A DNA stretch of 21,420 nucleotides from a virus. This document shows positions 20,372 to 21,420 of the stretch, piece by piece. The stretch's first letter is position 1, and each line of letters starts with the position of its first letter. The stretch spans positions 1 to 21,420 of the IMG/VR virus record IMGVR_UViG_3300045777_000017. The stretch is one strand, 5' to 3'. The notes under the pieces are model-generated. The model saw only the letters and a list, made by a program, of their open reading frames with translations. It did not search any database and was not told the origin of the DNA. Both the position numbers and the translations under genes were made by a program.

Positions 20372-20887
20372 TTACGTCGCCATGTAGGCGACTTCCAACA
20401 AATCACCACTCATGACATTGAGGGTGTCTGGGACTGTGACAGTCTGCCCCGAGGTCGAGAAAGCGGAGTTGCTCTGTTTCAGTCCGTTGATGTAGAGCCC
20501 AATCACAGCTGCTATCGGGTGAGCGGTCGTGATCGTGGTTGCACCATCTTCTCCCGCAGACTTAGAGCTGGTGTAAACGCTTCCTGAGCCGCCACCCCCG
20601 GTGCTGTCTCCGATAGCGTCGCCATCAAAATCCTTGAAGGCGCAAAATTCCAAGTCTACGTTGACGCCACAGCGAACCGACATATTGAGGTCGGTTACGT
20701 TCGCCGTGAAGTTGTCAGCGCCGGCAGTAGCGTCTACCACCAGCGCGTGTGAATGGCGCGCGTCGAGATTGACGACTTCCGCGCCGGCTACCTCATTCAC
20801 TGATAGCGAATGATCTTGCGAGAGAGAGCCAATAGCGCCGACAGCGACGCCAGCAACGAAACCGATACGAAGGACGAGATTGGCCAT
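20372..20887 (-). CDS. Small fibre/spike protein with the same C-terminal module as the tail fibre
   Basis: The 171-residue product starts MANLVLRIGFVAGVAVGAIG, where residues 4-21 are hydrophobic and might be a signal or a buried helix. The middle part (NLDARHSHALVVDATAGADN, FTANVTDLNMSVRCGVNVDLEF) is beta-rich. A Gly/Ser linker (STGGGGSGSVYTSS) leads to a module at about 110-171 containing AAVIGLYINGLKQSN and SGQTVTVPDTLNVMSGDLLEVAY. That module parallels the end of the 441-residue fibre. The ATG follows the upstream stop by 4 nt (TGAGGCCATG). It is probably a virion surface protein. Confidence 0.75.
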   Translation of the reverse strand: MANLVLRIGFVAGVAVGAIGSLSQDHSLSVNEVAGAEVVNLDARHSHALVVDATAGADNFTANVTDLNMSVRCGVNVDLEFCAFKDFDGDAIGDSTGGGGSGSVYTSSKSAGEDGATTITTAHPIAAVIGLYINGLKQSNSAFSTSGQTVTVPDTLNVMSGDLLEVAYMAT

Positions 20888-20891
20888 GGCC

Positions 20892-21287
20892 TCACTCGAT
20901 CAGGAATTGCAAAGCGCCTGTGCCGAACGAAGCGGTGTCATTGATCGGAACGGTGCGGTTGACGCCGAGCGGACCAAAGGCGATTAGATTACCGGCCTGG
21001 TCGAACACCGCGCCATAAGACACGGTCGACCAATTAGCGCCAACCGCCGGACCGAACACCACCGGCGCGGTTGAGGTCAGCAGCGTGCCGCCGGAGCCAC
21101 CAGCAGAAGCGGAGAAGGCCACCGACTGGCGGAAGTAGCCACCGGTTGGTTCAACCAGCGTGGAGAGGTCAGCGCTTGGATTGCCGACACAAAGCGCCAC
21201 TTCCAGCGAAACTGGCGGAGTTGGCATCTGCGTGCCATTGATGTAGGCAGCGATGGCTTGATGCATCCGCTGTGAAAACGCCGCCAT
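20892..21287 (-). CDS. Small tail-fibre-like protein
   Basis: The 131-residue product starts MAAFSQRMHQAIAAYINGTQ, with GGGAG seven bases upstream. The order of an N-terminal helix, PPVSLEVALCVGNPSADLS, EPTGGYFRQSVAFSAS, WSTVSYGAVFDQAGNLIAFG and a final NDTASFGTGALQFLIE matches a recurring small phage protein that sits next to fibre genes in many tailed phages. It is usually annotated as a fibre or virion-associated protein. A strand-rich fold without catalytic motifs is expected. It lies 12 nt after the end of the partial gene at the window edge. Confidence 0.75.
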   Translation of the reverse strand: MAAFSQRMHQAIAAYINGTQMPTPPVSLEVALCVGNPSADLSTLVEPTGGYFRQSVAFSASAGGSGGTLLTSTAPVVFGPAVGANWSTVSYGAVFDQAGNLIAFGPLGVNRTVPINDTASFGTGALQFLIE

Positions 21288-21299
21288 GCGGATGCTCCC

Positions 21300-21420
21300 T
21301 TAGCCGTGCTTGACGCGCGTGAACCAGCAAGTGCCGTCTGCTTCGCCGACTTTCTTGATGACCGAGAGATAGCCTCCAGCCGGAACCACGACGATGATGC
21401 CGTTATAGTGGTCGGCGACC
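21300..21420 (-). CDS. C-terminal end of an unknown gene (cut by the window)
   Basis: An open frame enters from the right edge and ends at TAA (21302-21300). The last 39 residues are VADHYNGIIVVVPAGGYLSV and then IKKVGEADGTCWFTRVKHG. The VVVPAGGYLSVIKK part looks like a beta-strand unit. The tight 12-nt gap to the next start supports a real gene. No function can be given from this fragment. Confidence 0.65.
   Translation of the reverse strand, partial: VADHYNGIIVVVPAGGYLSVIKKVGEADGTCWFTRVKHG

Noticed and set aside
1-21420. tRNA genes, integrase or attachment sites
   Set aside because: None could be recognised on either strand.

Overview
The window is a late (virion and lysis) gene block of a tailed double-stranded DNA phage or prophage. 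Every gene I can support lies on the minus strand, so transcription runs from high to low coordinates. The order connector, stopper, neck, tail terminator, tail tube, frameshifted tail chaperones, tape measure is that of long-tailed siphoviruses. A GH19/peptidoglycan-binding endolysin and a possible small lipoprotein point to a Gram-negative host. The base composition (about 55-60% GC in most genes) and protein style suggest a proteobacterium, with alphaproteobacteria as a guess only.

Layout in the direction of transcription. (1) 21420-16758: a receptor-recognition module with the end of an unknown gene, a small tail-fibre-like protein, a small fibre/spike protein, a large tail fibre, a coiled-coil protein, a glycine-rich fibre/adhesin, a small tail-associated protein and a 39-residue membrane peptide. 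(2) 16628-12373: scaffolding protein, a lysine-rich 38-residue peptide, an 84-residue protein, the endolysin, a GT-A glycosyltransferase and two unknown small genes. (3) 12273-10646: a compact capsid transcription unit made of promoter, major capsid protein, a candidate decoration protein and a strong terminator. (4) 10621-6655: two unknown proteins, an IS605-type tnpB insertion, a membrane/coiled-coil gene pair, a possible small lipoprotein, a small helical protein and a PhoH-like ATPase. (5) 6658-1: promoter, an Ig-like/connector fusion protein, stopper, neck and tail terminator proteins, a second copy of the capsid promoter, the tail tube protein, a free-standing HNH endonuclease, the G/GT tail chaperones with a canonical -1 slippery site, and the start of the tape measure gene, which runs off the window.

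The best structural signal is a family of four intergenic promoters at about 4.15, 6.63, 12.25 and 16.73 kb. Two are 54/55 identical. All four share a 30-nt block in fixed register that ends in the -35 sequence TTGAC, and they precede the tail tube, connector, capsid and scaffold units. This looks like a phage late regulon read by one activator or by a modified host polymerase.

Two selfish genes have entered the block. The HNH gene sits between the tail tube and chaperone genes, and its start region lies in a perfect 12-bp hairpin. The tnpB gene has landed on the start of a membrane-protein gene, which now appears to use a start codon and ribosome binding site supplied by the insertion. The tnpB product keeps its zinc finger and two RuvC acidic motifs but has Gly where the RuvC-II Glu is expected.
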